This document shows, piece after piece, positions 41,368-49,472 of a DNA stretch of 64,000 bases (position 1 is its first letter; every line of letters starts with the position of its first letter). This DNA is from Gammaproteobacteria bacterium (GTDB taxonomy: Bacteria > Pseudomonadota > Gammaproteobacteria > Burkholderiales > Nitrosomonadaceae): NCBI GenBank assembly GCA_030431985.1, contig JAUIIB010000004.1, positions 1 through 64,000 on the forward strand, in the 5' to 3' direction. The notes below the pieces were generated by a model. It saw only the letters and a program-made list of their open reading frames with translations, did no database searches and was not told where the DNA came from. Position numbers and translations under genes: made by a program.

Positions 41368-41940
41368 TTAAACGGTCTGCTCTCTACTCCCCCTCATAGC
41401 GCGTGAGAGTGTTCTGGCACTAACGCCGAGGCTAGCAGCGAGATTGGTGATGGTTTGCGCGGGGTTGGATTTCAGGGTTTCGATGGCTTTGCGTACGTCG
41501 TTTTTATCCAGCTTGGTCGGGCGGCCCAATAGCCTACCGCGTTCCTGTGCGGCCTTTAGTCCTTCTTTGGTACGGCGGCTGATAGTCTGGCGTTCCCACT
41601 CGGCGAGGGCTGCCGCGATGACGTACAGCAATTTACCTTCCGGCGTGGTGGTGTCAAAATCCTGCGTTAGCGATTTAAACTGAATGCGGCGTTGATGCAA
41701 TTTATCCAACTCGCCCAACGCATCCAGAACGGATCGAAACGCCCGATCCAAGGACGATACCACCAACACATCGCCGGGTTGTAATAATGTCATCACCTGC
41801 TCGTAAACCGGGCGGTGTTTTTTGACGGCGGAAGTGCCTTCCTCGATAAATATCTCATCGCACGCTTCCTGCAACGCCAGAACTTGCCGGTCGATTAACT
41901 GATTGCCGGTAGATGTGCGAATATAGCCCAGACGTTGCAT
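41368..41940 (-). CDS. Small serine recombinase (resolvase/invertase type)
   Basis: 190 aa. Catalytic Ser in YIRTSTGNQ, then VSSLDRAFRSV, the E-helix segment (EGKLLYVIAAALAEWERQTI) and a C-terminal HTH (ITNLAASLGVSARTLSRAM). The size and layout are those of Tn3 resolvases and Hin/Pin invertases. Its 5' end faces a pair of inverted repeats 63 bases upstream that look like crossover sites. Confidence 0.9.
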   Translation of the reverse strand: MQRLGYIRTSTGNQLIDRQVLALQEACDEIFIEEGTSAVKKHRPVYEQVMTLLQPGDVLVVSSLDRAFRSVLDALGELDKLHQRRIQFKSLTQDFDTTTPEGKLLYVIAAALAEWERQTISRRTKEGLKAAQERGRLLGRPTKLDKNDVRKAIETLKSNPAQTITNLAASLGVSARTLSRAMRGSREQTV

Positions 41941-42002
41941 ACCGTTCCTTTCCCTTGCAGTAACGCAATTATTGTCACTTATTTTTACCGCGTTCGATTC
42001 GA

Positions 42003-42137
42003 CAAAAAGGATCGTTTATGTCCGATGCCGCCCTTTCTAAATTCCCGTTTTTAAAGCCCTTGTAAAACAGTTGATTAGGGATAGCCTGCCGCCCCGAATT
42101 CAACTTATGAAAATAGTAACAAAAACGATCCTTTTTG
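42003..42137. repeat. Inverted pair of recombinase-like sites
   Basis: CAAAAAGGATCGTTTATG at 42003-42020 and CAAAAACGATCCTTTTTG at 42120-42137 are inverted copies (17 of 18 positions). Each is itself a near-dyad, CAAAAA-nGATCn-TTTTTG, the form of hix/gix crossover sites. They enclose 99 bases between the serine recombinase and a PEP-CTERM gene, so an invertible switch or a res-like binding site is plausible. No clear promoter is visible inside. Confidence 0.6.
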
Positions 42138-42221
42138 CCCTGTAGCACGCCGGTCATGTTTTTGCAAATCCCAATGATAAAAACACATTAATAATCAATC
42201 ATCATAATAAGAGGTACGAAC

Positions 42222-42893
42222 GTGAATAAAATAGTAAACGGTGCAATGTGCGCCGGGTTTTTAGCTGTGAGTGCCGCATCGGTTGATGCGGCTTTATTGT
42301 CTCGATTAGGCGGTTTGGCCGTCTATGACACCGATCTGGATATTACATGGCTGGCCGATGCCAATGCGGCGGCGGGCACGATTTTTGACGATGGGGCCAG
42401 CAATATTGATGGTCGCCTGTCAATCGGTAATGCCAAAGCATGGGCGGCCAGCCTGACGGTCGGCGGGTTCAATGACTGGCGTTTGCCTTTTACACTTGAT
42501 CCCGATAGCAGTTGTGTTGGCAATGCAACCAGTCTCGGTGCGGAAGGAATTAACTGTACGGGCAGCGAATTGGGACATCTATTCTATGACGAATTGGGCG
42601 GTACGGCATTTGTTGATATCTTAAACAGCACCGATCCCGATCTGGCACTGTTTTCTAATATTCAGGCGGCGTATTGGTCTGGTACGGAAATCGCCTCTGA
42701 TACCAGTCTTGCGTGGGGAATGTCTTATAAAGTCGGCTTACAAGCCGGAACAAGCAAAGTGAATACATCATTCGCATGGGCCGTACGTGACGGCGATGTC
42801 GGTACAACGGGAACAGTGTCGGAACCGTCCATGCTGGCGTTATTGGGGATCGGGATGATCGGCTTCACGGCATATAGAAGGAACAGGCCATGA
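42222..42893 (+). CDS. PEP-CTERM-anchored exported protein
   Basis: 223 aa from a GTG start with GAGG seven bases upstream. Signal peptide at residues 1-24, a DUF1566-like domain (YDTDLDITWLADANAA, then GGFNDWRLP), and a C-terminal sorting signal: SEPSMLALLGIGMIGF followed by basic residues. PEP-CTERM proteins are cut and processed by exosortase, absent from this window. It overlaps the cytochrome gene by four bases. Confidence 0.85.
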   Translation: MNKIVNGAMCAGFLAVSAASVDAALLSRLGGLAVYDTDLDITWLADANAAAGTIFDDGASNIDGRLSIGNAKAWAASLTVGGFNDWRLPFTLDPDSSCVGNATSLGAEGINCTGSELGHLFYDELGGTAFVDILNSTDPDLALFSNIQAAYWSGTEIASDTSLAWGMSYKVGLQAGTSKVNTSFAWAVRDGDVGTTGTVSEPSMLALLGIGMIGFTAYRRNRP

Positions 42894-44098
42894 AACGTAC
42901 AGCGACGCACAAAAATCTGCTCAGGTTTCTAATACTGATCAGTGTTGTTTTCGCTCTTACCACCTCACCACCCGGATCGGCGCAAAGCAATGCCGATAGT
43001 GAAAATATCTTCAATTGGGCGGAAAACAACTTCACACAATTTTTTCCAAACCACCAAATGACATTAACCGCAGGGCCGTGGCAATACCGCTTTTACCCGT
43101 CTACCAAAATCTATATCGGTATCAATGATGAACAGCTTTTTGTGCTTGGCGGCCCGTTCGGAAACACCGGGCCGAGATTTATAAGCACCGTCCCCGATTT
43201 ATTAACACAAATCGGCAGTGATACGGGTGTCCCCGCATGTCAAAATCCAGTGAACGGATATACGGCGACACAAAATAACAATGTTGTGAATATCACCTCG
43301 AACGGGCAATGCCTTGGCATCATAAACAGAGAAATCTGTGAACCGCAATATTCGTCCGCACCAACAGGGATTTCCGTACTCAGTACCACAACGTTAACGT
43401 CAACGCAATTATCGGGTATTGAATTTGACAATCAAACGATAGCTGCGACGATACAGGGCATTTTAAGCGATGCGGAGAACAGGACGCTCTGTACGTTAAA
43501 CACACCGTCAAATCTAACCGATTTGGTTGTTCACACGGATATATGTCAATCCGTATCGTTGTCGAGTTTGCGTGCGCCTGACTTATTGGGTATTACAATT
43601 CCCCGTATTCGTGAAGCGACGCAGCACCTGACAACCACAACGACAAACGAAATCATAACAGATTGCTTCCTCACCGATGCAGAAGCCGTTTATGATCTGT
43701 TCACGCGAGAGAGCTGGATCAGACAAGAAGACGGCAGTTTTGCGCGCAGTCCTGTAAATTACACGCCGGGACGTTTAATATATCAGGTTAATCTTGAGAA
43801 GCTTGTCGATGATTTAGACCTTCTCGAAACGAATACGCCTCCACAGGAGGATGGATTAGCATTAGCAACAAACAGCGGCTGTTTAAATTGCCACAATGTT
43901 GATCATAGACTTGTCGGCCCCGCTTTTAAAGACGTTGCGCAAGCATATGCAGGCCGGGCCGATGCAATAGCGTATCTGAGCGATAAAATCATGCGGGGCA
44001 GCCAAAATGTATGGGGAATTGTACCAATGCCGCTCAATGCCTTGGTCAGCGAAGAAAACGCCAGAATTCTCGCCGAATATATTATGTCGCTTAATTAG
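42890..44098 (+). CDS. Exported protein with C-terminal cytochrome c domain
   Basis: 402 aa. Signal peptide (LLRFLILISVVFALTT). About 300 residues of unknown fold with several Cys. The final 75 residues form a class I cytochrome c of the c551 type: GCLNCHNVDHRLVGPAF (CxxCH heme site) and the Met ligand in VPMPLNALV. ATGA overlap with the PEP-CTERM gene shows they are one unit. Probably periplasmic or surface electron transfer; partner unknown. Confidence 0.85.
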   Translation: MKRTATHKNLLRFLILISVVFALTTSPPGSAQSNADSENIFNWAENNFTQFFPNHQMTLTAGPWQYRFYPSTKIYIGINDEQLFVLGGPFGNTGPRFISTVPDLLTQIGSDTGVPACQNPVNGYTATQNNNVVNITSNGQCLGIINREICEPQYSSAPTGISVLSTTTLTSTQLSGIEFDNQTIAATIQGILSDAENRTLCTLNTPSNLTDLVVHTDICQSVSLSSLRAPDLLGITIPRIREATQHLTTTTTNEIITDCFLTDAEAVYDLFTRESWIRQEDGSFARSPVNYTPGRLIYQVNLEKLVDDLDLLETNTPPQEDGLALATNSGCLNCHNVDHRLVGPAFKDVAQAYAGRADAIAYLSDKIMRGSQNVWGIVPMPLNALVSEENARILAEYIMSLN

Positions 44099-44118
44099 AT
44101 TGTTTGCCTTCAATAAAA

Positions 44119-44145
44119 GGCTGCGAGACTAAATATCCCGCAGCC
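44119..44145 (+). terminator. Stem-loop after the cytochrome gene
   Basis: GGCTGCG, 13-base loop, CGCAGCC, 20 bases after the stop. No strong T run follows on the plus strand, so termination is only likely. Confidence 0.5.
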
Positions 44146-44163
44146 TTCCCGTGTGTGGGCACG

Positions 44164-44184
44164 ACACGACATTAAATGTCGTGT
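44164..44184. promoter_or_regulatory. Perfect 21 bp palindrome
   Basis: ACACGACATT, centre A, AATGTCGTGT, with no mismatch. It lies between the cytochrome terminator and the XRE gene and could be an operator for a dimeric regulator. Confidence 0.5.
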
Positions 44185-44211
44185 TTATGGTGCAATATAA
44201 TCTATAGAAAT

Positions 44212-44241
44212 CTTATCTATCAAGTCATTTTGATAGATAAG
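44212..44241. promoter_or_regulatory. Operator-like inverted repeat before the XRE gene
   Basis: CTTATCTATCAA, six bases, TTGATAGATAAG: perfect 12 bp arms ending four bases before the ATG at 44246. Its place over the ribosome site region strongly suggests autorepression by the XRE protein. Confidence 0.65.
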
Positions 44242-44245
44242 ACCA

Positions 44246-44485
44246 ATGAATACAGACGCATGTAAAGCACTCGGTGAAGCCATAGCACATTACCGCAATG
44301 ATGCCGGAATAACGCAGGAGGAACTGGCCGACAGAGTTGATCTCAACGCCCGCTCCATTCAACGCATTGAAGCCGGAGCCGAACAACCACGCTACGACAC
44401 CCTGTTCAAAATAGCCCGCGCACTCAATACCACACCCGATCAATTCATCCGGCCCATGTGGGAACGTTGGGTTGAATTGAATTAA
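44246..44485 (+). CDS. Small XRE-family transcriptional regulator
   Basis: 79 aa, essentially one helix-turn-helix domain (EELADRVDLNARSIQRIE, then GAEQPRYDTLFKIARAL). A perfect inverted repeat just upstream is its probable operator. It stands alone; no toxin follows. Confidence 0.8.
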   Translation: MNTDACKALGEAIAHYRNDAGITQEELADRVDLNARSIQRIEAGAEQPRYDTLFKIARALNTTPDQFIRPMWERWVELN

Positions 44486-44727
44486 TGCGTGATCCATGAA
44501 AAAACCAACCCGTTGCTATAGCCATATTGTTCATTCCAGGTTAAGACTTCAGATTAGCCGCCAATTGTGAGCCACTCAATAGCCGTTACAAATTCCATAG
44601 TCTTAGACGTTGTATCGTAAATTTATCCTCTGTTTTCTGCTGTATGCCTGATATCTGGCAAATCCTTTTTTATAAGCCGGATTTGCTGACCCACGTCCAT
44701 ACGCAGGCCCTTTTATGATGCATGTCT

Positions 44728-44802
44728 GGCAGGTGCGTTCACACCCGCAAGGGTCAAGATGAACGGCAAGCCGCCCTTGCGGGTGTGTCCTTTACACCTG
44801 CC
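44728..44802. other. Nested long stem-loop in a 380-base gap
   Basis: Outer arms GGCAGGTG (44728-44735) and CACCTGCC (44795-44802) enclose perfect 13-base inner arms ACACCCGCAAGGG (44741-44753) and CCCTTGCGGGTGT (44774-44786). It occupies the gap 44486-44865 upstream of a 66 aa gene. Nothing else is visible in the gap. It may be an RNA leader structure or a single-stranded DNA structure active during transfer. Confidence 0.6.
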
Positions 44803-44865
44803 TGTTCAGCCAGCATCAGGGCTGCGATTGGCGTGGCTCACAACCCTTAAAAAAGGAAAAATATC

Positions 44866-45066
44866 ATGTCAAACAACAACAGCAAAAAACCGTCCCATTT
44901 CGTTTACACCGTCCGTGATGGCGGAGAGAGCAACAACGATTTCTGGACAAAAATCGGCGCAGCCTTCGCGCATAACGATGGAAAAGGGTTCTCTGTCATT
45001 CTCGAAGCTTTTCCCGTTGACGGACGTCTGACCATTCGCCGCTCAGAACCAAAGGAGAAGAAATAG
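44866..45066 (+). CDS. Small conserved mobile-element protein
   Basis: 66 aa. The pattern KPSHFVYTVRDGGESNNDF, WTKIGAAFAH and the charged end resembles small proteins I know from proteobacterial plasmids and islands, with no assigned role. AAAAGGA lies eight bases before the ATG. The methyltransferase gene follows after 70 bases. Confidence 0.65.
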   Translation: MSNNNSKKPSHFVYTVRDGGESNNDFWTKIGAAFAHNDGKGFSVILEAFPVDGRLTIRRSEPKEKK

Positions 45067-45136
45067 AAACATAACCAGGTAGGGAGAGCATTGTCTCCCT
45101 GCCGCTTTCTCAAAGCAGAATTGAAAGGAATTTTTC

Positions 45137-45778
45137 ATGCATAAGCAACTTAATACAATCTACCTTGGAAGATGCGCCCCCTTGATGGCGTTGATGCCGG
45201 AAAACAGCATAGACCTGATCGTCACAGACCCGCCATATCTGGTGAATTACCGTAGCCGTGACGGGCGCAGTATTCCAGGCGATATTCATGGCGATTGGCT
45301 AGAACCCACTTTTACACAAATGTACCGTATTCTACGACCTGACAGCTTTGCGGTATCATTTTACGGCTGGAACCATGTCGATCAGTTTATGTCAGCATGG
45401 CGAAAAGCGGGATTTCGTATCGTCGGACATTTTGCCTTTATCAAACATTATGCTTCACGTAAAGGCTTTACCGAAGCGCGGCATGAATGCGCTTATCTTC
45501 TGGCGAAAGGCAATCCCCACAAACCGGAAAATGCATTACCGGATGTCATGCCGTGGAAAAGATATACGGGCAATAAACTTCATCCGACACAAAAACCGCT
45601 GGAAATTCTGCGCCCACTCATCCGTAGCTATTCCAGTATCGGCGATGTGGTGCTTGATCCGTTTGCAGGTTCCGGCTCCACACTTCTTGCGGCACAGCAC
45701 CTGCGCCGTTCATGGATCGGTATCGAAATGGATGCGACTTATCACCGTAATGCCATGAAGCGATTGGCATCAATATAA
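45137..45778 (+). CDS. Orphan DNA methyltransferase (beta-class, DPPY)
   Basis: 213 aa. Catalytic motif IV DPPYLVNY precedes the SAM motif I (VVLDPFAGSGSTLLAA), the beta-class order of adenine-N6 or cytosine-N4 methylases. It is short, with a small target-recognition region. AAAGGAAT precedes the ATG. No restriction endonuclease is adjacent, so it is probably an anti-restriction or regulatory methylase of the element. Confidence 0.9.
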   Translation: MHKQLNTIYLGRCAPLMALMPENSIDLIVTDPPYLVNYRSRDGRSIPGDIHGDWLEPTFTQMYRILRPDSFAVSFYGWNHVDQFMSAWRKAGFRIVGHFAFIKHYASRKGFTEARHECAYLLAKGNPHKPENALPDVMPWKRYTGNKLHPTQKPLEILRPLIRSYSSIGDVVLDPFAGSGSTLLAAQHLRRSWIGIEMDATYHRNAMKRLASI

Positions 45779-45802
45779 TAGATGATACGCATGACAGTAG
45801 AT

Positions 45803-45832
45803 TTGCGCCGGTATTTTACTTATTCGGCGCAA
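45803..45832 (+). terminator. Stem-loop after the methyltransferase gene
   Basis: TTGCGCCG, 14-base loop, CGGCGCAA, 24 bases after the stop. No T run follows, so termination is uncertain. Confidence 0.45.
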
Positions 45833-46586
45833 CTTCTGGCTCTGGTTTCTGTTCACGTCGTTGCTCAATTATAGTGATTTAAAATATGGTAGCCTATATT
45901 TTTAAATTGTACCGAGCGTGCGAAGCAATGTGTATGCGTTGTTCGTTTTCAAATATCTATACAATTTGACCTGCGGTCAATGCCCCCAATAATTTTCAAC
46001 CTTTGCTCCGATGTCGCGACGGAAAATTATTGGCCGCCAAGCCCACCCTTATGACCTACAGCTTATCGCCTCCGGTCATACCACCTGCAAAATCCGCAGG
46101 TGGTTCCGCAGATGGAATATTTGTGCTTCACTTGTTAAATTTTCATGATAGCGGTACAGTTCCATGTCACCGTCATCTAAATCTAACACTGAGCAAAGAG
46201 AAATTTTTGCAATGCACAATATTCCCGCTATTGGTCAAACCCCTCACTTACGATGACCGCAAGATGTGCGTTGTACTACAAAATCTTCGATTTTCTAGCC
46301 CAACGCTATCTTGGCAAGGGAGACGCTACCGCTCTCCCGTTGCATCCCTCTCGCTGTGGCGCATTCAGACATCGAGTCTTCATGCACCAATAAACGTGTG
46401 GCCGTTCAATCACCATTCGGGGGAGCCTCCAAGCTGCCCCCAAAACCCCCATGGCCAAGGGAAGACTTCGCTCTCCCCCTGAACCCCCATCGACCAACCG
46501 TGCGCCGGTTGGATGCCATGAACGATTTCTCACTCGCTGAACAAGGAGCAATGAGACATCATTGGATACGATCTATTATTTTACAA
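45833..46586. other. Structured non-coding stretch
   Basis: No credible gene. It contains a 9 bp stem-loop (ACCACCTGC / GCAGGTGGT, 46080-46104) and two similar hairpins built on GGGAGA/TCTCCC (46318-46338) and GGGAAGACTTCGCTCTCCC (46459 on), with C-rich spacers. Repeated hairpins of this kind are seen around transfer origins and partition sites, but I cannot assign either. An older name for such regions would be a conserved island spacer. Confidence 0.4.
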
Positions 46587-47129
46587 TTAGTCTATCTGGA
46601 AGGAATAATGGCCAGATTCTATTTTTTCCTTAGCGGCTATAAAACATCTTTCCGGTGGCGTAATGCTGTGCTCGCGTGCTAATTCCATCTGTTCCATTAT
46701 TGATTTAAAAGTAGAATTAAAATCTTCAAATGAATTGTTTGAATCAATTAGTGCTGCCTGACGAAAGCGATCTTGCAAATTTTTAAACAACCCCGCCTGA
46801 CGAGCAATTTCATCTATATGTGTATCGAGTTTCAACGCCTCATATATGGCTGGAAATAACCCGGCTAGTAATGCAAAGCTGGCGGTCAACCATTGCAACC
46901 ATGCAATATCAGGTTGGTTCAACACAGACCAAGTTGCTAAAGCTCCTAAAATGATTGGAGCAATGACAAAAATACGCTTTATTAAACGCGCTTGTCTTAA
47001 CCAGATATAAAGAGTAGTCGACGTGTATAAACACGATTCTTGTTGCCGCTGGCATTCAGTAACTATACTGCCAATGCGAGCATCTTTTGTATGGTCTTGG
47101 GTATCTGTATTCCGAATATTTTCTGCCAT
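46587..47129 (-). CDS. SLATT-family two-TM effector (CBASS)
   Basis: 180 aa with two adjacent transmembrane helices (FVIAPIILGALATW and WLTASFALLAGLFPAIYEAL) and cytoplasmic helices on both sides, the SLATT fold. In CBASS-type systems such effectors are thought to sense the cyclic nucleotide made by the partner enzyme and permeabilise the inner membrane. It overlaps the nucleotidyltransferase gene by 67 bases, so expression is tightly linked. Last gene of the leftward operon. Confidence 0.85.
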   Translation of the reverse strand: MAENIRNTDTQDHTKDARIGSIVTECQRQQESCLYTSTTLYIWLRQARLIKRIFVIAPIILGALATWSVLNQPDIAWLQWLTASFALLAGLFPAIYEALKLDTHIDEIARQAGLFKNLQDRFRQAALIDSNNSFEDFNSTFKSIMEQMELAREHSITPPERCFIAAKEKIESGHYSFQID

Positions 47130-47971
47130 TCTTCACCTGCCAGTTCAATCCAATCGTTATATTCATATTCACATGCTTTCGCAGCACGGTAGTATGCCGT
47201 TTCAGCGCGACTCATCCACAAATCACCAAGGAATATGGACTCATATGTGCCAGGTACGTAAATAGTAGTGTTTGCTTTCGAATATAAGAAAGCAAAAAAG
47301 TCCCGTAGAATCCAATCATAGTAAAAATAATCATTCAATTTCCAAGGCGATTGCCGAAGAAATTCGGCCGCAATTAATTCGATATGAAATGATTTTATGG
47401 GTACATTGCAATGTGACTGCCATATTTTTAGCATCTTAATTATTGGCCGGAGGTTATTGTTAGTAGTGCTATGAACTATGCTTATATGGGTTAATTCAGT
47501 GGTAGGGTCCGTTTCCATGTAATAGCCACCATTATGAGTATTACATATCCAATAGCGACCATTATTTAGAGCGAAAGTAGGTACGACTTCAACATTTATG
47601 CTACTAAAGCCTACCATTACAACTTGGCCATCACCGCGCATGATTGTCGTTGGATAGGTTCTTTGCAAAACGTTTTTAACTTCCTGAAGTAAAGCTGATT
47701 GTTTGTTACCTGCATAATTTTGAAACTGATAATAAACATTGGTTGGGAGAACAAAATAAAGGTCTATATCACGGGGAGGTCTAACTCTTGTATTCTTTGC
47801 CCAAGAACCAATCAAAAAGCTGTTTTCCGTATATGAATTAGAGTTGTAATAGTGGCGATTTAAGCATTGACGTACACCTAGATGCTTAGTTATTCCGTCA
47901 TCAATCTGATCCTGTGTGAGAATCAGATTCTTGTAAAAATTATTAAAACGAGATCGAGCTGCAGCCCACAT
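47063..47971 (-). CDS. CD-NTase / SMODS nucleotidyltransferase
   Basis: 302 aa cGAS/DncV-like nucleotidyltransferase. The active site reads GSWAKNTRVRPPRDIDLYF: the GS motif, then the Asp-x-Asp pair. The third acidic position is in INVEVVPTF (Glu). The C-terminal helical domain (IIKMLKIWQSHC) matches SMODS enzymes. It should make a cyclic oligonucleotide on phage infection, activating the SLATT effector encoded next. Confidence 0.9.
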   Translation of the reverse strand: MWAAARSRFNNFYKNLILTQDQIDDGITKHLGVRQCLNRHYYNSNSYTENSFLIGSWAKNTRVRPPRDIDLYFVLPTNVYYQFQNYAGNKQSALLQEVKNVLQRTYPTTIMRGDGQVVMVGFSSINVEVVPTFALNNGRYWICNTHNGGYYMETDPTTELTHISIVHSTTNNNLRPIIKMLKIWQSHCNVPIKSFHIELIAAEFLRQSPWKLNDYFYYDWILRDFFAFLYSKANTTIYVPGTYESIFLGDLWMSRAETAYYRAAKACEYEYNDWIELAGEEWQKIFGIQIPKTIQKMLALAV

Positions 47972-47989
47972 AATACCTATCCTCCTTGT

Positions 47990-49105
47990 TTACTGCTCCG
48001 ACACAGTGTTTACCAATGACTGGATAGGCAAGATATCTAAATTGCCCTCGGAGTATAGCCATTTCTCAAGGCCTGCAACGACATCGCCGCAAATGTCTGC
48101 AAACTCTCCTATTTCCCTACCAAGTAGTATTACAGTTTCACCTGGTTGTTCCTTTTGTGTCAGTTCAACATAGAACTCATCAGCAATACCAAGGTTGTGA
48201 CCTATAACGTGTCGCTTCTGAATGTTAAGACTTAGAATTGATAGTTGGTTTGGTGTTATGGAATTAAAGGGGTTGATGCCGAGCTGATTGTACTTTTCTT
48301 TAGTTCGAGCGATATTTTGAAAAGCATTGCCAATTGCTTTTTTTGTACATAGAGATTCATATTGTTCTATTAAATTCCGTTTTACGAGATACTTGTAAAC
48401 CGTTTTAAGTGATGTTTCAAAAGCTGTAAGTACATCTTCATGGGCATTGCCCATTAAACGATATGCAATCTCTGTTTTTCCGAGGTTAACTTGTGCGTCA
48501 GCGATTACTATTTGTTCTTTAATAAGATTTATTTCACGTTTAAAATGGTTAGCTATATTAGGTGCGCCACAGTCTGGGCAAAATAGTGAAATCGCATATA
48601 CCCCATACGATCGATTACATATATTACAATCCATATCTCTTAAAAGATCCTGTCGTATCACTAGAGGTTTAAGACTGCGACTCGGCTTAACATCCATTTT
48701 GAAAGAAATAAAGCTATTGCGGGGTTGCCTGCGATTAAAATCCTTGGCCATATCAGCAAGATAATCACTAATATCAGCAGCAGCTTCCCATTCTACTTGT
48801 TTTTTAATGGCTTCAACGTCATCAAAGTGAACAAATTCGTCATCATCACCTATATAACCTGAATATGGGCATACAGTTTGACCAGGCCCCGGTTCACGAC
48901 GTATGCGAACTCGATCTTCTTCATTAATTTTTCTTTCCTCAGGGGCATCACCTATAAGGAAAAGACGAGGTACTGCATCGTTGTTTGGAGAATATTGATA
49001 TATTTTTCCAGAGGGACTACGCGGAATGGGATACGATAATTCCATATTATCCCGTGACCCACCGGTTCGATAACGTTCAAGGCGTCTGAATTTCATGTTT
49101 CGCAT
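47990..49105 (-). CDS. Zn-ribbon protein with C-terminal HEPN-type motif
   Basis: 371 aa, no family name known to me. The N-terminal 130 residues include TVCPYSGYIGDDDEFVHF. Residues 160-179 form a zinc ribbon (CNIC...CPDC). From about 190 on it is helical, with RHVIGHNLGIADE (R298, H303) at the place and in the style of the HEPN Rx4H active site. HEPN proteins with this motif commonly cleave RNA. It lies 18 bases upstream of the CD-NTase and in the same operon, so it is probably a component of the defence locus. Catalysis is inferred, not shown. Confidence 0.7.
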   Translation of the reverse strand: MRNMKFRRLERYRTGGSRDNMELSYPIPRSPSGKIYQYSPNNDAVPRLFLIGDAPEERKINEEDRVRIRREPGPGQTVCPYSGYIGDDDEFVHFDDVEAIKKQVEWEAAADISDYLADMAKDFNRRQPRNSFISFKMDVKPSRSLKPLVIRQDLLRDMDCNICNRSYGVYAISLFCPDCGAPNIANHFKREINLIKEQIVIADAQVNLGKTEIAYRLMGNAHEDVLTAFETSLKTVYKYLVKRNLIEQYESLCTKKAIGNAFQNIARTKEKYNQLGINPFNSITPNQLSILSLNIQKRHVIGHNLGIADEFYVELTQKEQPGETVILLGREIGEFADICGDVVAGLEKWLYSEGNLDILPIQSLVNTVSEQ

Positions 49106-49119
49106 TGCTTTTTCTTCCC

Positions 49120-49362
49120 TTAATGCTTTGTATCTTTAGGTGGATTTGGGTCATTACCAGGAGCAACCGTGTCAGAATCCCGCCATTTGCCATTACGTCC
49201 CTGAATCCGCACTTCACCGCCGCCCAATCCGCCAACGGTCTTTTTCGCTGCTCTTTCTGCCTCTGACTGCCGGCTGTGAACACTTTCTGGCTTGGTAACG
49301 CCTCCTTTTTTGACAGCCCAGTCTTTTCCATGCTTTACGACGTAACGGTCATTTTTCACCAT
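49120..49362 (-). CDS. DUF2188 small protein
   Basis: 80 aa. RYVVKHGKDWAVKKGG, then SVHSRQSEAERAAKKTV and GEVRIQGRNGKW, the compact DUF2188 beta-alpha repeat. AGGAGG precedes the ATG at ideal spacing. First gene of the operon that contains the zinc-ribbon, CD-NTase and SLATT genes. Role unknown; possibly nucleic acid or regulator binding. Confidence 0.85.
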   Translation of the reverse strand: MVKNDRYVVKHGKDWAVKKGGVTKPESVHSRQSEAERAAKKTVGGLGGGEVRIQGRNGKWRDSDTVAPGNDPNPPKDTKH

Positions 49363-49405
49363 TTTGACCTCCTAAATAATTGACGATAATATCTGATTAG
49401 TATAT

Positions 49406-49448
49406 AAACTATACCCATATAGTTTCTTTGTCAATATAGTTACTATAT
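49406..49448. promoter_or_regulatory. Two operator-like palindromes between the defence operon and its WYL regulator
   Basis: AAACTATA-CCCA-TATAGTTT (49406-49425) and ATATAGT-T-ACTATAT (49434-49448) share the half-site ACTATA. They lie in the divergent promoter gap, the right place for CapW/BrxR dimers to repress both directions. Confidence 0.7.
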
Positions 49449-49472
49449 GTATTTTAAAAAATTGGAGATATT

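Noticed and set aside
41975-42157. 60-codon frame between the small serine recombinase and the PEP-CTERM gene
   Set aside because: It spans both inverted sites; no ribosome site and no family pattern.
46003-46482. 159-codon plus-strand frame and an 81-codon minus-strand frame in the same place
   Set aside because: Both have low-complexity composition over hairpins and C-rich spacers; neither has a family pattern or ribosome site.
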